64,000 nucleotides of DNA, taken from the NCBI GenBank assembly GCA_036365515.1, contig CM070873.1, forward strand, positions 81,789,948 through 81,853,947. The letters run 5' to 3'. This stretch comes from Torymus aiolomorphi. Its lineage: Eukaryota > Arthropoda > Insecta > Hymenoptera > Torymidae. This document shows positions 48,601 to 58,000 of this stretch, in pieces. The notes below the pieces were generated by a model. The model saw only the letters and a list, made by a program, of their open reading frames with translations, made no database searches and was not told the origin of the DNA. Made by a program: the position numbers and the translations under genes. Within the stretch, counting starts at the first letter, position 1. The number at the start of each line of letters is the position of its first letter.

Positions 48601-49802
48601 GGTTGTATATTAGTATTTGAGATGTAACAGTTTCAGATGTAAAATAGTACATTGTGCAACAAGGGGAGGAAATGAGCTATTTCGTGTCTGTCTTGGGAGC
48701 CTTCGGCGTCCTCGACTCTGACTCGTGCAGAACACCTTAATTTAGTCTGAATAGTATATTATGCACCAAGGGAATAAAGTGGGCTGTGTGCTCCCTGCGC
48801 GAACGTTGTCGCCTGCGCAGCGTTGCGCCGCGTGGACCGTTCTCTTCGATCGCGCCTCTAATTGGTTGACATTCAATTATCAACTAATCAGCGTTGCGAT
48901 CTGCGAGAATGGTTAGCACGGGGCGCAACCACAGCGCGGCGAAGTGCAGCGCGGCGCTTATGTATGTAGATAGTCCCTTACACGCCGTATTTTTTTAACG
49001 AAAGCATAATAGGGTCTTTTTCGCGTGTGTGAGTGGGAGAGAGGACATTTTGAGTCGTAAAAACGCATTTCTACCTAAAAAAGAGGATAAATGAATAACA
49101 GGTGAGAAATGGCTCCATTTCTCACCTGTTTTAAGGGTAGAAATGTCCATTTCTCACCAGTTATTCATTTCTTACCTGTTTTCAGGGTAAAAATAGCTAT
49201 TTCTCACCAATTTCATAAAATACGTTCGAAATTCGAAATTTTCTCTCCCACTTTAACGCGTGGAAAACGTCCTATTTCATGCCTGCGTTGAAAAAACGGC
49301 AGCTGGCAGGGGAGTGCGGCCTCTTAGTTTTATAATCGTTCTTTTATTTATCGAGATGACATCATAATGTCAGCTATAATAAAATCAATAAATTTTGTAA
49401 TTAACCCAACGAAATCCTTGCATTCCAGATCTGGTGCTTCGCGAGGTGAAGTCAAGCATGGAGGTCGAGCGTTACCGAGCGCTACAAGATGCACGCCGCG
49501 AGGCTGAGATCGAGAAGGCACGCTGTATTGAAGAGACCAAGCGTAAGCAGTGGTGCGTCGTGTGCGGCCGCGAGGCTATGTTCTACTGTTGCTGGAACAC
49601 CGCTTATTGCGATTATCCGTGTCAGCAGAAGCACTGGTCTTCTCACATTGCTACCTGCGCTCAAAAATCGCAGTCGAGGTCCGGCACGGGCCCCGGTGGC
49701 AATTCTTCGTCGTCAACGTCGATGTCATCGGGTAGCCCACCAAAGGTCCAGCAGCAGGTGATGCCCGAGCTTGTGATAAATAGACCGCATCAGTCGTCGT
49801 GA
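36686..49802 (+). CDS. ZMYND8: ZMYND8-type chromatin reader (PHD-bromo-PWWP-MYND)
   Basis: Seven coding exons: 36686-37137, 37720-38053, 38526-38706, 39430-39859, 39951-40965, 41100-41607, 49429-49802. All are GT-AG and the frame closes at 1097 residues. The N-terminus is acidic, Glu/Lys-rich. A PHD finger lies at about residues 180-225 with all eight ligands (CWRC, CSAC, HRRC, CGEC). A bromodomain follows at about 245-345 (MDLSLLESNVRSKMYG, KWIQHNCIVFNT), then PWWP at about 381-445 (VWAKLKGFPFWPAKAM, DVRFFGEHDRAWV), a long Ser/Thr/Lys-rich linker, a helical segment (about 900-970) and a C-terminal MYND finger at about 1016-1050 (CVVCGREAMFYCC, YCDYPCQQKHW). The C-terminal match is to ZMYND8 rather than ZMYND11. 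Known role: reading acetylated/methylated histones and recruiting repressor complexes in the nucleus. Intron 6 is 7.8 kb and transposon-filled. Confidence 0.95.
42055..42900. repeat. Dispersed repeat family B, copy 1 (interrupted)
   Basis: Shares long blocks with 57425-58990: ATTTTTACCAGAGCGAAAATTGTTA, written here as the shared key CCAGAGCGAAAATTGTTA, then TGTACGTCCGTAT, CGATTATCT, ATAAAAACTATTTTTAACGTC and CAGGATTTGATTTTA. In this copy it is interrupted by family A at about 42402-42680. A third partial copy is at about 44200-44375. There is no coding capacity. It lies in ZMYND8 intron 6. Confidence 0.7.
42402..42680. mobile_element. Foldback MITE, family A, copy 2 (left arm truncated)
   Basis: The right part matches copy 1 closely (GTGTTCTCTTGATTTTTTGT, TCAGCTTGAAACTGTGTGAA, GCTCGGTCGGTAAT). 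The inner left arm has AGTCGAAATATCAAGTC. Most of the outer left arm is missing, so this copy is deleted or rearranged. Confidence 0.8.
43150..43300. repeat. Imperfect palindrome
   Basis: GGTGATTATTTAGCTCATGT and TTTTTCGCAC on the left are mirrored by GTGCGAAAAAGTCACACCAC and CTAAATAATCG on the right, around a centre near 43211 (GAGCGAAGCGAGTGCG). The preceding AAATAGTACATTTCG resembles 48645-48665. Confidence 0.6.
43360..44197. mobile_element. TA-flanked MITE with GTCCAA-rich interior
   Basis: The left end AGGTAAAATACCCAATACTT (43360) is mirrored by AAGTATTGGGTGTTTTACCT ending at 44197. TA flanks both sides, as for Tc1/mariner-type insertion. GTCCAA/TTGGAC motifs recur inside. A fragment of a non-LTR 3' end (43437-43590) is nested in it. 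Confidence 0.7.
43437..43590 (-). mobile_element. 5'-truncated non-LTR retrotransposon 3' end (minus)
   Basis: On the minus strand it ends with ATGTACTACTCTGGCTTAAA followed by (TAAA)n, the same style of 3' end as the element ending near 47796 (AATGTACTCTGGATAAATAA). Only the 3' UTR remains, as in dead-on-arrival copies. Confidence 0.55.
44947..45701. mobile_element. Foldback element with long inverted arms
   Basis: The left arm from TACTGATAGAAAGAAT (44947) to about 45250 is mirrored from about 45420 to ATTCTTTCTATCAGTA (45701). Shared internal keys: GTGCATTAACAGCTAAGGAA-type block, AAGTACTTTACAAAA, GGTGTTCGGGGTGGCCAATA. The centre holds further short repeats of CACCTAGA/TCTAGGTG. No ORF is credible. 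Confidence 0.8.
45711..45866 (+). pseudogene. Non-LTR ORF1 N-terminal remnant
   Basis: 51 codons starting MAPGKKRPP, with a Cys/His motif (YKCH..., CIICGDAYH) typical of zinc-finger-like ORF1 N-termini in CR1/jockey-type elements. It stops at 45864-45866 and is followed directly by ORF2 sequence. Confidence 0.5.
45926..47508 (+). pseudogene. Non-LTR reverse transcriptase, frameshifted
   Basis: The RT domain has all core blocks: KAAEVVSIYKSG, NNYRPISLISNIAKIFEK, FLDLAKAFDTVDH, GVPQGTILGPLLFILYINDL, SYADDTAVI and RKYLGVNFD. The first frame stops at 47042-47044; the sequence continues in another frame from about 47050 to 47508 (YYAFFHSVINYGIIAWGG). The endonuclease domain expected upstream is missing. 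Clade (CR1/jockey-like) is inferred from motifs. Confidence 0.85.
47967..48333 (-). mobile_element. Retro-inserted fragment with A8 tail and 14-bp target duplication
   Basis: A 367-bp insert interrupts the right arm of the composite element. It is flanked by perfect 14-bp copies GAGTTGGGCCTGCT (47953-47966 and 48334-48347) and begins with T8, so on the minus strand it ends in a poly(A) tail. On the minus strand a frame including GSTSLDWHSSNLYCG and ILRFDVLRNRIHAHTVRI is open. Its source (processed mRNA, SINE or truncated LINE) is not recognised. Confidence 0.75.
48640..48785. repeat. Short direct repeats
   Basis: AATAGTACATTGTGCAACAA (about 48645) recurs as AATAGTATATTATGCACCAA (about 48750), each followed by GGG(GA)GGAA/GGGAATAAA-type sequence. 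Their function is unknown. Confidence 0.5.
49090..49210. repeat. Clustered GGTGAGAAAT/ATTTCTCACC repeats
   Basis: ACAGGTGAGAAATGG, CCATTTCTCACCTGTT, CCATTTCTCACCAGTTATTC and CTATTTCTCACCAATTTC occur within 120 bp, in both orientations. They lie in ZMYND8 intron 6, about 220 bp before the last exon. Confidence 0.6.
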
Positions 49803-51305
49803 TGAGGAGGGCCTAGAGAGGTACTTTGTGCGTGTAAGTCGAGGTCTTGGTCTCGTCGTTATCTGTCGTTTCCGCCTCTCGTTTTCTCATACATAACGTC
49901 GTGAGCGTTAAGGTGGGCCTATAGTCTGTTGTATATACATGTGTTCTGTTCTCTTTTTCAAATTGCGAAAGACAAAGCGAATCCAAGAGAAAATAATAAT
50001 TGCGCTATCGATTGCTTACTACTGTTTTAAGAATCGCAAGGAAATTTCAATCTATTTTATACACATTTGTACTTTCCGTTTTGATATGTAAGTAAGATGA
50101 TTATAAATTGATTTGGCGTTCAAAATAAATTTACTTTGTTAATGAAAAATAGCAATTATGTTTTTGCAAATATCAAATATTATCCTTGTTTTTGGAAAAT
50201 GTTATTTTTAAATATTAATGTAATATTTAATATTTGCATAAAATGAACAAAATTAAAAGAAAATTTATTTAAATCAACCCTTATAAATTAATATTAGATC
50301 AAATTTTGCGATCGTTTAAAATCTTGTACAAGTACTGAATGTTACTTTAAAATGAAACAGTAACAGTATTTTCAACATATTGTGTATATACATGAATGTA
50401 TTTTTTAAATGTTAAAGAATGTCAATGTAGAAGTTAAAAGCACCTAATTGAAAAAAAAACTATATAAATACTAACGAATTAAAAATGTTACTATAAGCTT
50501 ACCTTAAGTTTTTGTGAACGTAATAATGCACTCATATTTCGTTGAATATTTAAGCAGTATTTTATGAAAATTGCATTTTGAAAACAGCATTAAGATTTAT
50601 ACTACAATAAATATTTATCCTAATAATTAATATTTTTAATACTACTTTTTGTTGTAGATTTTCGATATACATCTTTAAATAAATTTAATTTCAGTCTATC
50701 ATTAATGTATAAATTGTTGAGGATTAGTAAAATAAGACTTACACTAAACAAACTCTGGACCCTTCAATCAATTAGTAAATTAAATACAATAATAATATAA
50801 TAAAAAAATGACGTACATAAGTTGAGCTTAAGATTGCAAGAAATATTCTTGGACTTAACAGGTATATTAATTTATAAATTAAGTATTTCTTTCACTTGTT
50901 TCTTTAGCACTTTTAATGGTCCACTAACGTTCCTTGCAATTTAGTGCACATTTTGTATGAATTCAGTATTATAATTTGTTACAAAATTAACTATTTTTCA
51001 GAATGGCAACGCCTGCAACGAAATTCGTACACTGACAACTGACTCCATGTAAAAACGCCGACTTTGAAGTCATTCATTTTTTCGTTATAAATATCATCAC
51101 CACATCGCTGTTATAGTCAATTCATTTGAATGTACAGTATAGTTAATAATTATAGTGCTAAATTTTATATTAAAGAATGTCTACTGTTTTGTATCATTTA
51201 CTCATAATCTTTTGTTAAAAATGAAGTCTATGAGCTCATAAATATTCTCTGGAATGTGATTGTATTTGTAAAGAAAAGCAAAATAAATTTTTTTTATGTA
51301 CGAGT
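49803..51305. other. ZMYND8 3' flank
   Basis: No gene. AATAAA at 50124-50129 is a plausible ZMYND8 polyadenylation signal about 320 bp after the stop, and further ones follow. ZMYND8 and RpS8 converge here. Confidence 0.45.
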
Positions 51306-51311
51306 TTTATT
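51306..51311 (-). promoter_or_regulatory. RpS8: RpS8 polyadenylation signal
   Basis: AATAAA on the minus strand about 20 nt after the RpS8 stop codon, giving a very short 3' UTR as is usual for ribosomal protein genes. Confidence 0.55.
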
Positions 51312-51329
51312 CATTTTCTTGTTACAAAT

Positions 51330-53745
51330 TTACTTCGCCTTTTTGCTCTTAATCTTCCTTAAGTAGAACTCGAGTTCCTTGCCTTCAAGGATGTATCCGT
51401 CTGACCTTCCACACTGTCCTGGCCTGCTAGCGATGCAAGCTGAAATACATCATTTTATTTAGAATTTACAGGTTTTATCATCTCAACATAAATACATAGT
51501 GTGCACAAAAATTGTAATTGCAAAAAGCTATGCTGAATATTAATTTATACAATAGTTTAAAATAATTCTTTGAAAAATCACGTTTTATTTTAAACATTCT
51601 TATTTTCGTTAAATTCATTCATAATTTGTTTAATAGTTAATGCAATCATTTTTTTATTTTGACACCATAAAATATTGAAGATAGTCTGCAATTGGTGGAA
51701 TAGAAAACAAGTGTTTCTGGTTTCTTAAAATTCATATTCAAGTAATTATTTTATATGAAGAGTGCATGTGTACATGCGTGCATACATCTAATTATTAGTC
51801 ACATATTAAAACAAAACAAAAATTAACATGAGTTTATTTTAGAACATATATTTGGAATTAATGTAATAACTTACACCCGACAGTTAGTAAGAGCCTTAAT
51901 ATAACTATTATATACAATTATTATTTAAACTTATTGAAAGTTATTTAGTCTAATTTTTACCAAGTCTGTAAATCAGCTCCAAAAAACAACCTCTTAACTA
52001 TTTCAATTGGATATTTCACATCCGTTTTATTTTTTTATTAAAAAATTTAATATAATTTTCTATACTTTTTTCTATTATATATTTTCTATTATACGTACTA
52101 TGAATGTTATATTGAAAATATAATTTAAGAAATAATTACCGAGTACTCTTCCAGTGGCAAATTGATCTTCCAAACCTTGTTCTACTTTGGCAAATCGCTG
52201 CCTTGCTTTGTATTTGGCCTGTGCTTTCTTTGATCTTTTTTTGTTGAGGACTTCCTCCTCAGCTTCAGTCTGAAAAAGTATTGTAGTATAATATTAATTT
52301 TTTTTTTGTAAATATTAATAATTAATATGTAATGACAATTAATTCTTCAGAACACTGTAGGAATGTGTCAGCATGGAACTCAGAGTAGGTAAGGAGTCAT
52401 CATTTGAAGTATTTTATAATAATAATATTTTTAAGTATTACTTGGAGAATATAATTACTTAAAAAAACTGATGTAAAATTAAAATTTTGTATTCTTCATT
52501 TAATATCAAAGTTGATCAAGTGAAATTAATACAAAATACTATAGTAACAACAAAATTGGCTTACTGTAAGATATTCAAAATAACAAAATTTGAAAGTAGT
52601 AACTAATTTTATTTTAAACAAAAGGTTTATTTAAATAATTAAAATCCATATAAGAGGAACAGTGGATCTCAAATAAATAACATTTAATACTAACCAATTT
52701 AGCTCCCCGTTTGCGTCCCAATGGAAGAGCATAATGGGCTTCATACCACTGTCTGAAAGGCGTTGCATCAATAGTGACAATGGCATTCTTAACCAAAGTT
52801 TTGGTTCTCACCAACTCATTGTTTGATGCATTGTAAACAACATCGATAATACGAGTCTTGCGTGCTCTACCTTCTGATCCCCATGCAAAGTTACCAGTAT
52901 CGAGACGAAGAGCTCTGTATTTTTTGTTACCTCCTCTAGTACGTACCTGTTCAGTAAATATAATTCACTTAATTACAATTCGTTAAAAATATAATGATAA
53001 AAATATTTATTTATTGATGCTTCAGAACGCTGTGGGAATGTGTCAGCATGGCACTCAGAGTAGGTAAGGAATCATCATACCAAATAATAATATTAAGAAA
53101 TTTATTTATTACATGATCGAAGTGAAATGTATATATTTATGAAATAAAATAGTTATCTTAAGAATTTATTTTGATCAATAGAATAGTATATAGGACTTAC
53201 AGTGTGGATACGTTGGGGTCCAAGCTTAGTGTTTGCTGCTGGACGTCCTAATTCGAACTTCCTCTTCTTGCGGAGAGGCTTCCTCTTGCCTCCCGTCGCT
53301 CGCCTTTTATGCCAGTGATCACGAGAGATACCTGTTATAAAAGTAAAACATTCAAATAACACTTCCTTAACAATCACTTAGGATCAACTCCATTATATCT
53401 AAAACACTTGTTCGACGACTAAAATACATAAAACAATTACACGGTTACGACGTAACGAAAAAAAAAAACATTATTATTTCACTATTTTATTAATAAAGTT
53501 AATGTGCAAAAGCATTTCAATGAAAATAGTAAATACAGTAATAGCGGTTATCACAACAGTCAGCGCGTCGCGGTTAACCAACTTTTTCGCGCAAATTTTG
53601 CGAAAAACCCAAAATATACAAATTGGATTTTGTAGAGTAATAATCGCAGATTTGTGCTATTATCATTTTTTATTGCAAAAAGCCGTAATTTCGCGGATGT
53701 TTATGGATTATTTAGAACATGTGGAAGAAACGGTAACTCACCCAT
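51330..53745 (-). CDS. RpS8: Small ribosomal subunit protein S8 (eS8)
   Basis: Five exons, minus strand: 53742-53745, 53201-53331, 52695-52946, 52140-52269, 51330-51439. The frame closes at exactly 208 residues, as in human RPS8. The first coding exon is only ATGG; it joins to give [12 protein letters not shown]. Family blocks: [96 protein letters not shown]. It is a structural protein of the 40S subunit. Two introns host related C/D snoRNA candidates; human RPS8 also hosts C/D snoRNAs, which supports the assignment. Confidence 0.98.
52342..52408 (-). ncRNA. Candidate C/D-box snoRNA in RpS8 intron 3
   Basis: On the minus strand: C box ATGATGA (52397-52403), D' box CTGA within CTACTCTGAG, C'-like ATGCTGA, and D box CTGA (52347-52350). 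A short terminal pairing TTC/GAA flanks the boxes. The stretch before D' (CTCCTTACCTACT) is the likely guide. It is highly similar to the copy in intron 2 while the surrounding intron is not. Confidence 0.8.
53017..53082 (-). ncRNA. Candidate C/D-box snoRNA in RpS8 intron 2
   Basis: Minus strand: C box ATGATGA (53072-53078), D' box in CTACTCTGAG, C'-like ATGCTGA, D box CTGA (53022-53025). It shares about 53 of 58 positions with the intron 3 copy. The guide stretch before D' is TTCCTTACCTACT, differing at one position; the stretch before D differs at two (CACAGCGTT against TACAGTGTT). Confidence 0.8.
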
Positions 53746-53757
53746 CGTGCGAGAGGT

Positions 53758-53767
53758 GGAAAAGGAG
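53758..53767 (-). promoter_or_regulatory. RpS8: TCT/5'TOP-like initiator of RpS8
   Basis: On the minus strand CTCCTTTTCC lies about 13-22 nt before the ATG. It fits the polypyrimidine TCT initiator and 5'TOP of ribosomal protein genes and would give a 5' UTR of about 20 nt. The start site is inferred. Confidence 0.5.
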
Positions 53768-53774
53768 CAACGCC

Positions 53775-55008
53775 GATCACACACAAGTTATTTCGCCTAT
53801 AGACGTTGCTCCCGCGAACTTCCGGACCTTTGGACAAGTTTCTAGATTCTGGCGCCATCTACATATTTCAAAAGAGTCGCATCAGAAATTCAAAAAAACT
53901 TATAAATAAGAAGGTATTAAAAATACGAATAAAACTAATTATAAAAAAAGTTAAATTTAATAATATTAAATGTGTATTATTATATTTTATCAATACCTAA
54001 TTGATTATATTAATAAATAAATACGAAAATATTATTTTTCGCAGCATGATAGAAATTAGTAGTGTTTTATTCAAAATAGTAGTTATTTAAACTATTTTCA
54101 GTAACTAAATTCAATTTTTTTGAAAATTATATTTGATGAAAAAATTTTTCAGAAAAATGTTTTTTTTTTTAATTTCCTTAGTAGAATTAAAAATTTGAAT
54201 TTTTCAATTATTTACAGATCTAACAATATTACAGTGACAATATTATTTTTCTACAACATTTAAAAATTTTTAAGTTATATAAATGAAACTAAAAGCCAAT
54301 AAGAACCATAATAATTAAAAGTTTTTTGTACTCTTTATTACACATTTAAAAAAATTAAGTATGATACTTTATAATTATTTTACAAATAGGTAGATATGAC
54401 AATTCAAAATAAAAATTACAAATTTCATCGATAATATACAGTCTGTACGAATGAAAATTATGTTATTTTGAACTTTCAATGAGAGATTTGGTAATAGTCA
54501 GGCATGGAAATATTATTTATATTATATCTTAATTTGCTCGAAATCTTATTTCGTGAGCGTTTAGTATTCACTAAAGGAAAGCTTCAAGCTTGGTTACTTT
54601 ATAGCCTGATTATTAATGCATATGAATTTTTATTTCACCTTTATAGCTATGGCATATTAAGTTATGTGACTAATGATACGAATAAAGTGCAGTTGACAGC
54701 TTCATGATTCTTGTATGACACATTAAATCCTAGAAGAACAAATCGTCTCATAAAACACAGTACATCACATATTCGCGTGAATACAGGCATCGCGATATTT
54801 GTTTTTGATTATCAGATTCTCTGATCTCCGAGGAAAATCACGCTAACAGCGAGAATTGATAAGGGCCGGGATTCACTAATTTTCTATTAATTCCTTCATA
54901 TCGTTGCCCCTGCAGTCGATTGAGCTACAAAGTTTCTGTAATTTATAAATTATTTATATAAATGGAAAATTCTGAGTCTTGTATACTAACTCCAAAAGAA
55001 TAATTTAA
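53775..55008. other. RpS8-ABHD12 intergenic region
   Basis: Mostly AT-rich. No gene is recognised; frames at 53502-53909 and 54504-54707 lack any family signature. The part nearest 55008 should contain the ABHD12 3' UTR. Confidence 0.5.
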
Positions 55009-58000
55009 TTATATTTTAAAAACATACTCAATTATTCTAGGTAAATCCTTGTAACGACATATATATTTATGTCCAAGTCCATATGAAGAATTTATGGTGG
55101 TCATTTGTACTCGTTGCATATTATCTGTATGCAATGCTTTTCCAGCAATAAATAGCTAAAATTTTATTAATATTCATTATAGGAATGTTTCTAGTATAAA
55201 TATTCAAAGAAATCTTATCAAAGAAAGTACCTTTTCACCCAATAAACATGGTACAACATTATCATCTTCAGCATGTAAAATCATAATTGGACATTGAATT
55301 TTTCCAATATGTTTGTCAGATTCAAACCTTAATTCATTATCATACAGAGGTTGTACTATAACCCAATGGAACCAAGGTAAATGTTTAAATACCTGAAAGT
55401 ATACAAAAAAGGCTTTTACTGATATATTACAGAAAAAAACATAATATTTTAGATAAATAGTTATCAAAGAATTATTTTACATACTTGTGCAAATGGATGC
55501 TCAGTAATTTCATCAGCAAGATTATTAAATGGAGATTCTAAAAATAATCCCGCTGGATGTATACCATTACTTGCTAATATTGCTAACACATGAGATGAAA
55601 CTCTGCAAAAATTTCAGTGATTTACTTATAAACATGAATTAGGTTCATAAGTATGTAATAATATTTTAATTTGTATAAATAGCAACAAGTTATAGTTTTT
55701 TGAAATGCCAATATTCTTGAATGTATTTAATAAATATTACAAAAATAGTAATTCAACTTAAGTATCATATTGCATTTTGCTTACCCTGTACCCAGAGAGT
55801 GACCCCAAACAAAAACTGGAGCTGAATTGTTCACTGTTTTAATTAACCACTCTAGTACAAACTTACTATCATTAACCACACCTATTTCTGATAGGTCAAC
55901 ATTATCACTATCACCATAGCCTAGAATTATAACAAAATAAATTAATACCTATAACTTTTCTCATTCAACAAAACCATTTAAAGGGGTATCAGAGTTTGTA
56001 TAGTAATAGCGCACCATACTTGTACTTTTGAACATCTGTGCATTTTTTTATTTCTTGTGACTATTTAAAAATCATAAATCAATTATAAATTATCATTCAT
56101 TTTGATTCATTATTATTCATTTATTTTCATTTCATTTTTTTTTTTTCATTTATCTATTATAAATTATTTACTATTCTTAACTAAAATTATTAGAAAAAAC
56201 AAATAATAATAATCATTTCAAAACTTGAAAACAATTTTAAATCACAAAATATTTTATACAATTACCTCTGACATTCCTTTAACAAACACTAACTTTTTTA
56301 AGACTTACTTCGATAATCAAAACATATCACATGAAAATCAAGCCTTTGAAACAGTTTGTAAAGTTCAACTCTATGACTGCTTGCCCTGTTACCGCTATTT
56401 CCATGCATGTATAAAAATACTGGTCTGCTAGCATTTTTTAATAATGCTTCATAAACTTCAGCACTATCAGGAATGCTTTGATTCAGCAAAGACTGAGGTA
56501 ATATTTGCCTGTAATTTAAATAATTGTTCTACATTAAATATCTGAATAGAAAAATTAAAATTTATCTGTAAATATTTAAAAAATAATAAAAATTATTATT
56601 GCAGAACAATACCTAATAATTATATGTTTTGAGAATGATCCCTAGTGGAAATATCATTTGTTCAAAACTGTTTAAAATTGTTCAAAAGTACGTATTTTTG
56701 GACGTTTAAAACAGTTTTGAACAGTTTTAAACTGATTTAAACAGTTTTGAACTCTTTTGAACTTTTGTATGAAAATAGTATTAATCAACAAGAATTTGTT
56801 TAGAACAGTTTATAACAGTTTTGAACAGTTATGAACGATTTTAAACAGTTTTGACCGGTTTTGAACATTTATGAACAGTTTTGAACAGTTTTGAATGGTT
56901 TTAAACAGTTTTAAACAATTGAAATTCTTAATTATTAATACTATTAATACTATTTAAAAAAAAAAAGTTCAAAACTGTTTAAAACTATTCAAAATTGTTC
57001 AAAACCGTTTAAAACTGTTTAAAACCATTCATAACTGTTCAAAACTGTTTTAAACTGTTCCAAACAAATTCTTATTGATTAATACTATTTTCACGCAAAA
57101 GTTCAAAACTGTTCAAAACACCCTGGTAGAAAATTAATCATAAGTTGGCCAGAATATGGCTAAGCCATATGCTGGTTAAGCATATTCTGGCCAACTTATG
57201 GTTAATTTTCTACCAGGGCAGTTTAAAACTGTTCAAAACTGTTTAAATCTGTTCAAAACTGTTTTAAACGTCCAAAAATACGTACTATTGAACAGTTTTA
57301 AACAGATTTGAACAGTTATGAATAGTTTTAAACAGTTTTAAATAGTTTTGAACAAATAATATTTCCACTAGGGATTCTAATAACAGTTCCAAAATTGATA
57401 ATATAAATCTAAAGTTAATGATTTCACATTTTTAGGCACGGCCACTACTTGGGAGAGCCTTATATTTTCACCAGAGCGAAAATTGTTAGACCTCAAATAC
57501 TACTTAATAATTTATTACATAAAAATTGTTTTTAAACCAAAATAAGTCCATTTTAGCATTTCCTGAGATGACGTATGTATCTCTGTACGTCCGTATATTA
57601 TGATCAAGTTCCTCGATTATCTTAGCGAAATGTGGATGGATCAAATGACCATTAAATTTTTATTTATAGTAGTACAATTACATGTACTATATATATGTAC
57701 CTATTATATAACGTTATGATACATAAAAATAACCACAATGCATGCGATACCTGTGCGTGTAAAAAGAACGATTTTCGGTTTTTATGAAATTAAACTTAAA
57801 TTTTGCTGGTGACTTGATATTTTCATTACAGAATAAGATTTTAAATTTAAAATAACTGAAATGTTATACTCTCTATAGGTGGTTTTATGAAAAAATCATC
57901 GATTTTCATGAAAAGATGAAGAATAAAATGCTTTTCTCTCTATTATTATAGGCCTATGTTAAAAATTGAATTTTCAGACATTTTTTTTTAAGTTTACCTG

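Larger units (their letters stand above)
44495..48603. mobile_element. Large inverted-repeat composite element
   Basis: The left arm (44495 to about 44945) and inverted right arm (about 47799-48603, interrupted at 47967-48333) share ACCTGTTCTCGAATTCACCC at the outside, then GCCAATGAGCGTCG, GCCCACTT-type blocks, GTTCAGCAGGCCCAAC, and a CT/GA-rich inner part ending in TTTTTTACGTA. The centre is filled by a foldback element and a non-LTR retrotransposon. No transposase was found. It lies wholly in ZMYND8 intron 6. Confidence 0.75.

Noticed and set aside
53502..53909. 135-codon plus-strand frame over the RpS8 promoter
   Set aside because: It overlaps the RpS8 first exon and promoter on the other strand and has no family signature.
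56640..57375. CRISPR-like array of short repeats
   Set aside because: Units are degenerate, lack unique spacers, occur in both orientations and are enclosed by terminal inverted repeats in a eukaryotic intron.
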